Shown: positions 42,301-53,761 of the stretch, piece by piece
How the letters are laid out: each line of letters begins with the position of its first letter
How positions within the stretch are numbered: position 1 is the first letter of the stretch
Assembly (NCBI GenBank): GCA_947471745.1
Contig: CANJKZ010000010.1
Span: forward strand, 8,367,501-8,431,500
Direction of reading: 5' to 3'
Length of the DNA: 64,000 nucleotides
DNA from: Closterium sp. Naga37s-1
Lineage: Eukaryota; Streptophyta; Zygnematophyceae; Desmidiales; Closteriaceae
Made by a program: the position numbers and the translations under genes
The notes under the pieces: model-generated
Database searches by the model: none
Told to the model about the DNA's origin: nothing
The model's input: the letters and a program-made list of their open reading frames with translations, nothing else

Positions 42301-44640
42301 TGAAAGGGAGGCGCAGATGGGACGTGGCGAACCCACGGCGGTGACCAGTGTCGGGCGGGCTGACAAGGATGGAGAACGTGCTAGTGAGGCTGCGGAGCAA
42401 CAGCGGCGCATGGAGGAAGCAGAGCGGCAGAGAGCACTCGTCGAGGAGCAGCGTACTGCCAGAGAGGCGAAAGAGGCGAGGCTAAGAGTTGAGCATGAAC
42501 GTGCGGCGGCGCAGAGGCGCGCAGCGAGGGCGGCAGCACTTTCGATGGCAGAGTCAAGGCGCAAGCGCCTTGAGGAGGATGCTGCACGGGAGAGGGCAGA
42601 CGCGGAAAGACGGCAAAGGGAAATGGAGATTGAGCGAAAGCGACTTGAAGACGAGCTAGAGCGTTTGGCAAAGGAGGACGAGCAAGAGATCACGGCAGAG
42701 GAACGGATGCAAAGCGATCACGTGGCGGATCCGGGTGTAACAGCTACTGACAGTTGCAATGTAGAGGGGCCGCGAGAACGTACGGTGGAGGATTCGGAGG
42801 GAGTTGTGGAAGGGGGTGTATCTGCACGAGAAGCACCCGCACCACCAGCCCTTTTTACGAGGACGATAACAGGATCCCTCTCTGGACGGACAGCACAACG
42901 TGGTATCACGATCGCCACCTCCATGGTAGAGAGAGCTAGGATGGCGCGGCAGATGGATGCGCAGTCTACGGAGGCGGTAGCTGGATCTACCCCACTGTTG
43001 CATTTCGACGTGCGAGAAGGCACAAATTGGGGTACCGCAGGAGACCAAATCGAGGAGTATACTGGTGTGCCCTCGATTGCGGCAGATCAAGCCACATTAC
43101 CACGCCGGGAAGCCGTAGAAGCTGAAGGGCGCAGAACACCAAACCTGGATAACGTGCGGTCTGTAGTCGAAATTTTTGCAGAAGAGGACAGCTGCGCGCG
43201 AATGCGCATGGAGAGGGAGCAAAGGCGTGCAGGGGCTGCGGAATACAGAGCGCAGAAATCTGCAGAGATGCTGGAGCGAGATGCAGGAGCTGGGCAGAGT
43301 CAATGCGAAGATGCTGGGTGGATCACGATGAATGTGGATCGTACGGAGAGGGGGGCAGATGGTGCTTTACGAGTTGTCCATCACAAGGAACTGATGGTCA
43401 CCCAAGCCGCAGATGGTGACCGGAGACGTCAACGCGTACAATCGGAGAGTGACGCTGAAAGGCCTGCAGCGAAGAGGCCGTGCCCTTCCAACAATTCACA
43501 GCCAGGGGATGCGGGTGTGCATGTAGTAGACGCAACGCGGGGTGGGGTCGATTTGCCCGCCATTGGGTCCGGTGTTCTACAGGTGCTGCAAGCTGGCGAC
43601 GCTGATGTAGAGAGGGCCGACGATGATTCACACGAGCAGCCAGTTCCTGAGGCGGACGACGAGGGTAAGAGACCTGGAGTGCATCGGCCGTTCAAGGCGC
43701 CGGGATTGTTCGAGAGAAACAAAAACGATCCTGAGAAGATGCGGTACACATCAGAGCAGACGTTAGGGGGCAAGAAGCGGAACATGGGGTCGCATAAGGA
43801 GGCGTGGAGTAGAAACTTCACCGTATGTGTTTGCTGGCTGGCGTACTTCCCGGATTGCAACTTGTCGTCTTACGGGATCCCCGCCACAGATATTGAAAGG
43901 TGGCGCGATGAACTCCAATTTGCGGTATCTCTGCCGACTGGCGTGTGGAGTGTCATCAACGAGCTGTCGCTGGACAGATATGCCAAGTGAGTTAGATCCC
44001 AAAATGACTTCTGCGCCAATGAACGAACTTGTGTATGACTTCTAACCCCGCCCCTTTCGTTGCTCTCTGGTGCAGTTTCAAGGTCCTTATGAAGAAAACG
44101 ACCGACCTTATTGCGCGTCAGATAAGGTTAGAGATCGCCCTCTCTGCAGGTGTGGCTCGAGCAGCTCTACTTGGGACGAAGGCAGGGGTACCGAACCCGC
44201 CAGCAACTGTTGACCCTGTGACGTACGCGACAGGTATCGCGGCTGCTCTCTGCACACTGTGGTCTGCCTCGATCAACAAGCCAGAAACACGATGGAAAGC
44301 AGATGCACAAGATGCAGCGGTAAAAGCGTACGACGACGCTGACGAGGCGGGGCGTGCAGCGGAGGTAGCAAGCCAAATCGTTCCAGCTCTGCGAAGTCTG
44401 TCAAAAGAAGTGCATGAGAAGGAGAAGTGGGAGCCGTTTGTGGCAGCAGCGATCAAAACCCGCCTTCGGCAAGCGGAGAATAACGAGGGTGTGGATAGCA
44501 TGGCCAAGGTGGTAGCCAAGGTAGTTGTCTACTGGTGTCAGTGCCCCGTGTCTTCATTAGGCCTGGCTAAACACCAGAAGGTCAGTTTGAAGTTTGCGAA
44601 AAGTAGGCGGCCGCCTAGACAAAACAAGGCTGCTGAATAA
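36344..44640 (+). CDS. Gene A: Ulp1-like pseudo-protease, coiled coil and new C-terminal domain
   Basis: Exons: 36344-36465, 36580-36747, 36824-36988, 37063-37192, 37287-43986, 44076-44640, all GT-AG with matching phases; about 2,600 residues. Exons 1-5 read like a diverged C48/Ulp1 fold: ITNEDYDTL and EWSEDLLNF match the family's entry block, ISLLVLL the HWxLLVL strand, VIFFDPKSG the YYDS strand, WLQEQL a helix, and WAQPGSGLQVAHAW the Q...DCG block. The His and Cys positions are replaced while Asp and Gln remain, so it should be inactive. Residues about 330-1700 form a Glu/Arg/Ala coiled coil with 92-residue repeats. The C-terminus (43675 onward) is shared with genes B and C. The reading frame changes near 41165, by a small indel or an unseen intron. 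The family is unknown to me; a captured transposon protein domain is one possibility. Confidence 0.65.
38809..40464 (+). repeat. Six exact-length 276-bp repeats coding 92-residue coiled-coil units
   Basis: The landmark TCGT[TA]CGCA[AG]AGAGGAAGAGG recurs every 276 bp (38821, 39097, 39373, 39649, 39925, 40201), with one or two decayed units before it. Each unit encodes AAALVRKEEEALRARDAA..., an RAEAAAMIRREEEERRA block and a DEADEAKAVEERR block. No indels occur between units, only scattered substitutions. Gene C lacks this expansion. Confidence 0.95.
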
Positions 44641-46088
44641 GAGTTTCCTCCGTGGGCAGTTTCTAGATTGTGTGTGCTCTATGTAGTTTGTACAATATAT
44701 ATTGACCACCCGATACTTCTTCAAGAATGTATGTCTAAATAGTTAATGTTGAAACTATTTCGAGGGTTCGAGAGACGACCGTGATAGTTTTCTGCAAAAC
44801 AAACGTACGAAACACTCGATTTCGACTTATTCGTAGAGGCAATACGTGTATGGCTTATTCGTAGATGGGATGTAGATAAGCGCACTAAACGAACTATCTA
44901 CCACCGAACACATCATAATTCGGGAGGGAGTCCATGTGTCAAACAGGGTCAACCCGAAAGTTAAGGGTTATCAGGTGGTTATTCTGGAATTGCAGAGCGC
45001 CAACATAAGCCAAATCGGACATAATCGCAGAATTGCATCAGGGTTCGTCTGCAGATGTGGCTGCATGACACAGGATACGCGTCAAAATGTGCTCAAGTGC
45101 AGTAATGTGCGTGCCTATTGTATTGAAATCTGTTAGTATTGTAGAAGTTCACGTGGAATATGTACCAATCGCTGCGCGCCAATACGATCGAGCATGTATT
45201 GCGCGCCGACATATTTGCTAGACCCTCGGCTGCAGATGAGGCTGGGTGAAACATAAATGCAGACGTGGCGCAGAACATTGCTTCGCGCCAGCGCGAGCAT
45301 TCAGTTTATTATCACCATGTTTAATCAACAAGTGTCAATCCAAATGCAGACACTGACCGCAAACTCATGACGACCCATTGGTCCAATACGATGTAGTATC
45401 CTCCACCATGGGGAATTGTCATTCGACCAAATGTAGTCGCCCTTGATTGTGCAGCGCGCCAATAGTGTTGGGAGTTTCCGGTTGCAGATGTGGCAACGAT
45501 GATGATACGATTGTAGACATCATAGTTGACCATAAATTTGATGTGCCAGTTATGCGAAATGCCGCGCGCCAACACGAGCACAGACACCGCTAACTGAGGT
45601 AGTATGACAACAACCAACTAAACACGTGGCATCTTCATCTTTGCGTTCCGTCACCAATCGAGGCGTAGTTGCGATCTACGCCGACTACCATAACGCTTTC
45701 AATTCGCCCAACTGTCTTACCAAAACAACATTGACGTGGCGTTGCAAGCCAACGTCATCTGCATAGTGTACACTGCAGCACAACAAGTGGCATCCTACCC
45801 GTAGGGCCACCGCAACCCGATAAGAACGCACAGAATATCTGGCATTTCAATGACGACGTGTCAAACTGCGGATTGCGATGACCTGGCGGCAACAAATGCA
45901 GAAAGCAAATGGACTTGCTCTTGGTGTATATCACAGCGGTGGAGCCCAACTCGGCGTGAGTAGGTTTTATAGTTCGTTCACATCAAACACTGAACGCTAG
46001 TCTTGAGGTAGATCAGTCTACTGCCTACTATTCTCAGTTTCCACGGTTCTAAGGTGACTTGGCCGGCAGACATCGACGTCAGTAAAAG
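44641..46088. other. Spacer between genes A and B with decayed repeats
   Basis: No gene seen. The core GCGCGCC[AG]A recurs at 45174, 45201, 45454 and 45564, often followed within 30-80 bp by GCAGATG[TA]GG or GCAGACGTGG. The spacing is irregular, so it looks like an old dispersed or tandem repeat. Poly(A) signals of gene A should lie in its first 100 bp. Confidence 0.5.
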
Positions 46089-46234
46089 ATGGAGGCGCTG
46101 GCTCTCGAGATTGACGGCGGAGTACGCGATGAACACGCCAAGACCATGCATGAGAGCTACGGCAAAGAAGGCGTATGCCACGCTACCGTGTCGTCGCTTC
46201 TATCGGAAACGAAAACACGTTCAACAGTGGTGTG

Positions 46235-47053
46235 TGTTGGTGCAACCCTACGGTTTGCACTCGGCTTGTTGTCCGTGTGCGTGAATGTGTGTGTGTATGG
46301 AATGGTATGAGGGCATGGGATAATATATATTTCATGCTTATAATTGTGTGTGAATGTTGAGTCATGATGTCGAGTGTGTGTGTCGAGTCAATAGCGAGTT
46401 ATCGCTAGACGCGTGTTACGCGGTCGTTTGTGTCTCGCGCGCGGTTTCTATTTTGTCGTGCGCGGTTTCTATTTTGTCCTGTGTCGAACGTTCGGCGTGT
46501 CGCAGGTGTGTGCAGCAGACCCATCAAGAACTCAAGGATGAGTTTGTGATGAAGAGCCCGAGCCTTGGTGTCAAGCCTGAAGTGATTTCGAAGCTTGCCA
46601 AAAGGGTACACCTCAAGATATTGAAGATAGTTACATTACTTTGTGTAGTGTAACATTTCACTTGGTGTAGGCCCTAGTGAAGGGTAGTTTCGAGACCCTT
46701 CGTGGTTGGGGACAGTGTGGCACTGTTCCACATCACTGTACCTCGGCTCTTGGGGTTTGTAGGAGCTGGGAGTCATTCCCAACTCGTAACTCTTCCTATC
46801 TTGTGTTCTAAGACTATAGTGGCTGCCATAGTACCGTTCGTTCAAACCGACGCTGTGTCGTCAATTCTTTATCAAATCGTGCAATTTAAATTGCTAATTG
46901 TAGACGACGTGAAGACGCTCCAGATCCAATTTGAATCAAGTCATTTGCAGCTGTGAGCAGAACGCTATCAACGTTTGAAGCCGCTGTGCAGAAATCCGTC
47001 TGTGCTCTCTATCTTTCGTTTTAGGCACATTCAAGCCTATTGTGACTATAACA
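46235..47053 (+). repeat. 5' LTR of the second copia element
   Basis: 819 bp, TGTTGGTGCAACC to GACTATAACA, matching 51901-52719 with about two differences. Confidence 0.96.
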
Positions 47054-47067
47054 AGTGGTATCAGAGC
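47054..47067 (+). promoter_or_regulatory. Primer-binding site of the second copia element
   Basis: AGTGGTATCAGAGC right after the LTR is the classic copia initiator-Met tRNA site. Confidence 0.9.
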
Positions 47068-47088
47068 GCCCTTGGAGCAGTTTCGACA

Positions 47089-50000
47089 ATGTCTGGACCT
47101 GAGGAAAGGGGTGGCAGAGGTGCTGGTGGCAGTGGAGAAGCTCAAGCTCAAGGCCAACCCCGTGATTCAGCCATGGCGCCCATGCAACCAAGTCTTGGCC
47201 CACCTAGGGATGAGCCTAGGGTGTTTGGGCTTGACAAGTTCAACGGTGACAACTTTGCTGAATGGTCCTTCAAGATGGAGAACATCTTTGACCACTATGT
47301 CCTGCTGGAGGTGATGGAAGGAACGGAGAAGCGCCCCGAGAACGACCCGGAGAAGAGCCCGTGGGTGCGGAAGAGCGCACAAGGCTATCTCTTACTTGGG
47401 CAAGCGTTGGGGAGCAGTCAGATCCGTCACATCAAGCCATTCCAGCGTGAACCAGAGAAAGGACCAAAGGCATGGGCTGCTCTCAAGGGTGTACATGCTC
47501 CTGCAACAGCGGCGGTAGCGGTGGTGTTGGAACGGCAAATGGCGGCACTACGAATTGAAGAAGACGAAGCGGTTGAAGAAGGGGTGCAGAAATTCTTCGA
47601 CTTGTTGACGCGGCTTGAGGGAGCTGATTTGAACTACAGTGAGCTCCAAAAAGAAGACCAAGTTGCTGGCCTTACTCCCAGAGTCATGGTCCTCGCTCAT
47701 CATCAACCTTAATCGCGACTTGCCCCGCCTCTCGCTTGAAGACGTGAAGCGAGCTATCCTTCAAGAGGATTTCCGCCGCCGTGAGTTGGCGAGTGCGGAT
47801 GGCGCTGGGGCAGCGAGCATCGGCCGTGGATATGGTCGAGGAAGAGGCAGAGGACGAGGGGGAGGAAGGTTTGGTGGCAGCAACTTCGGCGGAGGCCGCA
47901 GGAGTGGCGGTTACGGCAGCGACGACAAGAGCTACGGACGCGGTCGCGGCCGATTCGACGGCGAGTGTCACTATTGCCACAAGAGCGGACACATGTGGTG
48001 CGACTGCTACAAACTCCCTGATGGTTGGACCCCTGCTCAAGGCCAAGAGGGTAGAGGAGCAGGAGGAGGGAGAGGACGAGGCCGTGGAGGCCGTGGCGGT
48101 CGCGGTGGCGGAGCTGCAAACATGAAGAGCGGAGACAACGACAAGGACCCGAGCGACGATCGATACCCGGGTCTATTCTACTTCGTGTCGACGCAAGTAC
48201 CGGCTGGTCCAGAGAAGGATGAAGGCTTTGAGGAGCCAGCAGCTGTGGGGAAGGTGACCCTACACCCCCTGGACTATTGGGTGATTGATAGTGGCGCTAC
48301 CTATAGCATGACACCTCGCCCGGACTTGCTCACCGAACTCGAGCCGTCACCGGTGAAGCATGTCACATCGGCTTTGGGGCAGCGAGCAGAGGTGAAAGGC
48401 ATGGGCAAGGCCATGTTCAAGGGTGCTGATGGGAAGATGGTGGGCCTCAAGAACGTGCTTTGGGTGCCCAGCCTTGCTGCAAACCTGATTTCCGTGCGGC
48501 AGTTGGCAAAGGCCGGCATGGACACGAACTCGAAGGGAGCCAAGACCTACACCGCAAGGCTTGGCGATCGAATTCTTTGGGACCTTCATGAGGACAGGGA
48601 TGTCTACAACGAGATGTGGCAGATCCCAGTGGTCCCTATGCCTAAGGAGAGGCAAGTGGCAGCAAGCATCAGCACCAAGGATGGAGCGGTCGGTAGCGAC
48701 GATGGCGCGAACGGTCGCGCTAAGGAGAATGAGCTCAAGAAGAGCAAACCTGGAGGGACCAGCAAGTTCAGTGAACCTAAGGAGAGTGGTGCAGCAACCA
48801 AGGAGCAGCAAAAGGGTGAGGAGAACCCAGAGGCAGCAGCGGAGGAGGACTACGGAGAGAGTATGTGGGGCGCTATTGCGAGCGCGGCATTCTCCAATCC
48901 AACTTCGGCTACGGGGGAGTGTGATTGGCTCACCTTGCATCGGCGCATGGGGCATGTGGCCCTGCCCATCTTGCAGCAGCTAGTGAAGAATGAGATGGTT
49001 GCTGGCATACGTGTGAAGGGGGAGCCCGATGAGGTGCTTGGCTGCCCGACGTGCATTCAAGCCAAGTTCACCCGGTTTCCGTTCCCTAGTTCGGAGGCAA
49101 CGGCAAAGGCACCTCTTGATGAGGTGGTGATGGACGTGGTGGGCCCCCTGAAGCTTGGAGCTGCTGGAGCTGAGTATTTTCTCACCATTGTCGACGTCTA
49201 CACCCGCATGACTTGGGTGTACGTGCTGGCCAAGAAGAGCGACGTGGCTGAAACGCTGAAGACGGATTGGTTCCCGATGGTGGAGCGGCAACAAGACCGT
49301 CTAGTCAAGTCAATCCGCACCGATCGAGGGGGAGAGTTCCTGAGCAAGGAGTTTGGGTTGTGGCTGAAGAAGAATGGTATTCGGCACTCCCTCACCATGC
49401 CATACTCCCCTGCAATGAACGGCATCGCCGAGCGAGCGAACCGCACAATCACGGAGGCGGCACGCGGGTTGCTCATTGAAGCCGGGCTACCCGACTATTT
49501 CTGGCCTGATGCGGTGCGGAGCGCGTGTGTGGCCAAGAACAGAGCCTTGAATCATGTGGGAGCAGACAAATGGGTGCCCTATGTGGAGTGGCTAGGAAGG
49601 AAGCCAAAGGTGGATATGCTTCGGGTGTTCGGGTGCATGTGCATGGCGCTCGTGCCTAAGCATCTTCGGCACAACAACCTTGGTGCCAAGGCGGTGTGGG
49701 CCGTGCACTTGGGCATGGCTCAAAACAGCAAGGGATGGCTTCTTTGGGACCCATTCACCAAGAAGTTCTTGGTGAGCAGGGACTGCAAGTTCATGGAGAA
49801 CTTCATGTACAAGGATTGGAAGGCGGAGAATGAGGCGAAGATAGGCGTGCGGTTTGGGGAGGTGAAGAGTTCCGGTTTGGAGCATGTGGAGCTGCCTTTG
49901 GAGCTGAGCAGCGGCAGCACAACCACAAGACAATCCTCCCTTGTGAATGGGGGAGAGGAGGCCAATGATGCAGAGGAAGAAGAGGAGGAGGTGCAGCAAG

Positions 50001-51859
50001 TGAGCGAGCGTGCACCGTCACTCCCTTCCCGTACTACGAGTGCTCCACGGATTCGAGCCACACCGCAGCAACGCCAAGGCCTTCAAGTCCCTGCAGCTGA
50101 AGAGGAAGGAAGGGGGACGAGGAGAGTTCAACCCCCTAATAGGCCGACCTATGATGCGCCGGGAAAGCAGGGCAAGACAGCCCTGGCCGGAGCGGCAATG
50201 ATGGTCGGAGACGACGAGGAGAGTGACTACGAGGAGTGTGCCTTCGCGTTCTTCTCTCCGGTGGAGATGCCGGGAGAACCAGCAACTCTCAAGGAGGCTT
50301 TGGAGAGTAGTGATGCTGAGGAGTGGAAGAAGGCCATGGAGAGTGAGCTGAAGAGCATCGAGGAGAATGACACGTTTGAATTGGTGGAGCTACCGGAGGG
50401 GCGTACGGCGATAACGTCCAAGTGGCTCTTCAAAATCAAGTCGGATGCCGACGGCAAGATCGAGCGCTACAAGTCTAGGCTTGTAGCCAAGGGGTACCAG
50501 CAGAAGGAGAAGGTGGACTTCAAGGAGCTGTTTGCCCCTGTGGTGAAGCCGACGACGCTGCGAACCCTATTCGCGGGAGCCGCCATCAAAGGATGGGTAG
50601 TAAAGCAAATGGACATCGTAACGGCATTCCTTAACGGCATCCTTGAGGAGGAGATTTTTATGGCGCAGCCAGAGGGGTTTGATGATGGTAGTGGCAGAGT
50701 GTGGAAGCTGAAGAAGGCCCTCTATGGGCTGAAGCAGGCCCCTAGGCAATGGTACATGAAGCTGCGCGAAGTGTTGGAGGGGATCGGCTTCACTCCCTCA
50801 ACGGCCGATCACTCCTTGTTCATGCTTGGCGAGGGGGAGCAGAGGAGTTTCATGGTGGTTTATGTGGATGACATCCTCATTTTCTCACCCTCTTCTGACC
50901 TTGTGAAGGAGGTGATGCTGAAGCTTCAAGACAAGTTCAAGTGCAAGGCCCTTGGTGACGTGAGCTTCTACCTTGGGCTCCACATCGAACGAGATGTGGA
51001 GAAGCGGTGCATGCGGGTGCATCAACGAAAGTACCTGGAGGCATTGGCTGCCAACTTTGGGCAGAGTGAAGGCCATGTGGCTACACCCTTTCCCTCTGGG
51101 TTCAAGTGTGTGAAGGGACCAGAGGAGGAGAGCGTTGGTGAAGAGGAGAGGCGCCGATTTCACTCGTTGGTGGGCAGCCTCATGTATGCGGCGGTAAACA
51201 CCCGACCGGACGTCGCGTTTGCTACCGGGCAGCTGGCTAGGGTTGTGCAATGCCCTAATGAGGAGCAGGTAGCAGCTGGAATGAGGGTGGCCAAGTATCT
51301 TGGCCAAACACCGACCGTTGGGCTGCAATACTCGGCGGCGGCACAAAGGCGCCAAAAGGGCGCGGATGGTGTTGAACCCGGGCGTTTGTTCCTCACCGCC
51401 TACTCGGATGCTTCATATGCATCAGAACCAGAGGACATGACAAGTGTGGGAGGCTTCATATGCTGTGTTGGTGGAGGCCCAACTGCTTGGGAGAGCAAGA
51501 AGCAGGTTGACCAAGCTTTGAGCTCGGTGGAGTCCGAGTACATGGCACTCTTCCGTGCCGTACGGGAGATTGTGTGGCAGCGGCGTTTGTTGGCTGAATT
51601 GGGGGAGGAGCAGCAAGGACCTACCCCACTGTACTGTGACAGCCAGGGTGCCATTGCTCTTGCTAAGAACCCTGTGTTGCATGGACTCACGAAGCACATG
51701 AGGGTGAAGTGGCATTGGACGAGGAGCATGGTAACCGCGGGTGAAGTTGAGTTGCGCTACGTGAAGACCACGGGGCAGCCGGCTGACATGATGACCAAGA
51801 GGCTGGTGGAGCAGCAGCATTGGAAGTGTTGCAAGCTGGCTGGGATGGCTCTGAACTGA
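47089..51859 (+). pseudogene. Gag-Pol coding region of the second copia element
   Basis: Gag starts at 47089. Then come a CCHC zinc knuckle (CHYCHKSGHMWCDC, near 47966), aspartic protease (VIDSGAT, near 48283), GAG-pre-integrase (HRRMGHVA), integrase with its D-D-E set (about 49110-49500), reverse transcriptase (FKELFAPVVK to YVDDILIF, about 50310-50890) and RNase H (YSDASYAS, SSVESEYMA, about 51380-51800). The part order is that of Ty1/copia. It is described only as a transposon relic in the host genome. Confidence 0.92.
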
Positions 51860-51900
51860 GAGAGCAACATATCCTAAGGCCAACAATCCGAGGGGGAGTT

Positions 51901-52719
51901 TGTTGGTGCAACCCTACGGTTTGCACTCGGCTTGTTGTCCGTGTGCGCGAATGTGTGTGTGTATGGAATGGTATGAGGGCATGGGATAATATATATTTCA
52001 TGCTTATAATTGTGTGTGAATGTTGAGTCATGATGTCGAGTGTGTGTGTCGAGTCAATAGCGAGTTATCGCTAGACGCGTGTTACGCGGTCGTTTGTGTC
52101 TCGCGCGCGGTTTCAATTTTGTCGTGCGCGGTTTCTATTTTGTCCTGTGTCGAACGTTCGGCGTGTCGCAGGTGTGTGCAGCAGACCCATCAAGAACTCA
52201 AGGATGAGTTTGTGATGAAGAGCCCGAGCCTTGGTGTCAAGCCTGAAGTGATTTCGAAGCTTGCCAAAAGGGTACACCTCAAGATATTGAAGATAGTTAC
52301 ATTACTTTGTGTAGTGTAACATTTCACTTGGTGTAGGCCCTAGTGAAGGGTAGTTTCGAGACCCTTCGTGGTTGGGGACAGTGTGGCACTGTTCCACATC
52401 ACTGTACCTCGGCTCTTGGGGTTTGTAGGAGCTGGGAGTCATTCCCAACTCGTAACTCTTCCTATCTTGTGTTCTAAGACTATAGTGGCTGCCATAGTAC
52501 CGTTCGTTCAAACCGACGCTGTGTCGTCAATTCTTTATCAAATCGTGCAATTTAAATTGCTAATTGTAGACGACGTGAAGACGCTCCAGATCCAATTTGA
52601 ATCAAGTCATTTGCAGCTGTGAGCAGAACGCTATCAACGTTTGAAGCCGCTGTGCAGAAATCCGTCTGTGCTCTCTATCTTTCGTTTTAGGCACATTCAA
52701 GCCTATTGTGACTATAACA
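51901..52719 (+). repeat. 3' LTR of the second copia element
   Basis: 819 bp, nearly identical to 46235-47053, preceded by the polypurine tract CCGAGGGGGAG. Confidence 0.96.
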
Positions 52720-53761
52720 GTGTGTGTTGCAGCGGGTGCGGGAGATGGCGATGATGAAGGAGACGGGTCGCAAAAGTCTGAAGATGAGCCAGCCACACAG
52801 GGAAAGCGTGTCAACGTTGCCCGACCGTTCACGTCGCCCGGTTTTTTCATTAGACGATTTGGGGATGATAAGGTACGCTACTTCTCAGAGCAGATGGTGG
52901 GCGGACGGAAGCGGAACATGGGGTTGCATATCACAGAGCGGAGTCGGGATTTCACCGTTGCCATCTGCTGGTCGACATATTTTCCGGATATCGACCTCGA
53001 ATACTACGGGCTGAGGCTGAGTGACATCCAGCTCTGGTCACCGCTGCTTGACTTTGCCAAGTTGTTGCCCACTGGAGTATGGAGCGTGATGAACGAACTC
53101 CATCTCGACCGGATCGACAGGTGAGTGCCTGGAGTTCCAGTTTATCACACGTTATATGTTCCGACAAATCTGATGCTCGTCTTGCCACCTCTTACGCAGG
53201 TTTGATATCGTTGTACAAAGAACGAAAGAGCGTCTCCGGTCGGGTGACGATGGGGAAAGTGCGCTGTGCACTGGTGTTGGACAGTCAGTCATGCATGCGT
53301 GCATTGCTGACATGACGCCGCCCCAAGGCGTACAGGCGGTTGTCTTCGCGGCTGGGCTTGCCGCTGCGCTATATACCTTGTGGGCGGCGTCAGGGGCTAC
53401 TACATCTGCTGACTACATGTCCGGCGCCAGGGGTGTAGTACGAACCATTACACGTGATGCAGTTCTAGCAGGGCATGCTGCAGATGCGGCACACGCATCC
53501 ATAGTTGTAATGCAGAGCCATGCTCGTGAACGTCACAGCGCAGAGGAATGGTCGCTGCTGCTGCAGCGCGAGATTGTGGAGTCCCAGAATCCGAATAATG
53601 GCGCGTTGATTATGGACCTTGCCAAGGTGGTGTCTAGAGTGCTGGTACACTGGTGTAGGTGTGGTCACGCTGCCGCTGGACTTCTTCGTCACCAGGGAGC
53701 CGCACTTACTCTCATCCCATCTTGTGCAGTGCGTCGCCAGAGGATGCTTGAGGATTCTTAG

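Larger units (their letters stand above)
46235..52719 (+). mobile_element. Second Ty1/copia LTR retrotransposon, young, inside gene B
   Basis: 6,485 bp with 819-bp LTRs and a GTGTG target-site duplication (46230-46234 and 52720-52724). A primer-binding site follows the 5' LTR, and a GAGGGGGAG polypurine tract precedes the 3' LTR. The LTRs differ at about two positions in 819, so the insertion is recent. It belongs to a different copia lineage from the first element: longer LTR, a clear CCHC knuckle and no Gly-rich linker. The coding region looks nearly whole, with about one break between Gag and Pol, unless that is the family's read-through. Confidence 0.95.
46089..53761 (+). pseudogene. Gene B: short family member split by a copia element
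   Basis: The left part (46089-46234) opens with a Met and an acidic N-terminus (MEALALEIDGG) without the Ulp1-like exons. The right part (52725-53120 and 53200-53761) carries the C-terminal domain shared with A and C: GGRKRNMG, AICWSTYFPD, LPTGVWSVMNEL, then after a GTGAGT...CGCAG intron FDIVVQRT and WCRCG. Phases of this intron match the paralogs. The copia element at 46235-52719 lies between the two parts, so B is presumably disrupted in this haplotype. Whether B ever had the longer N-terminus is unknown; no trace is visible upstream. Confidence 0.6.
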
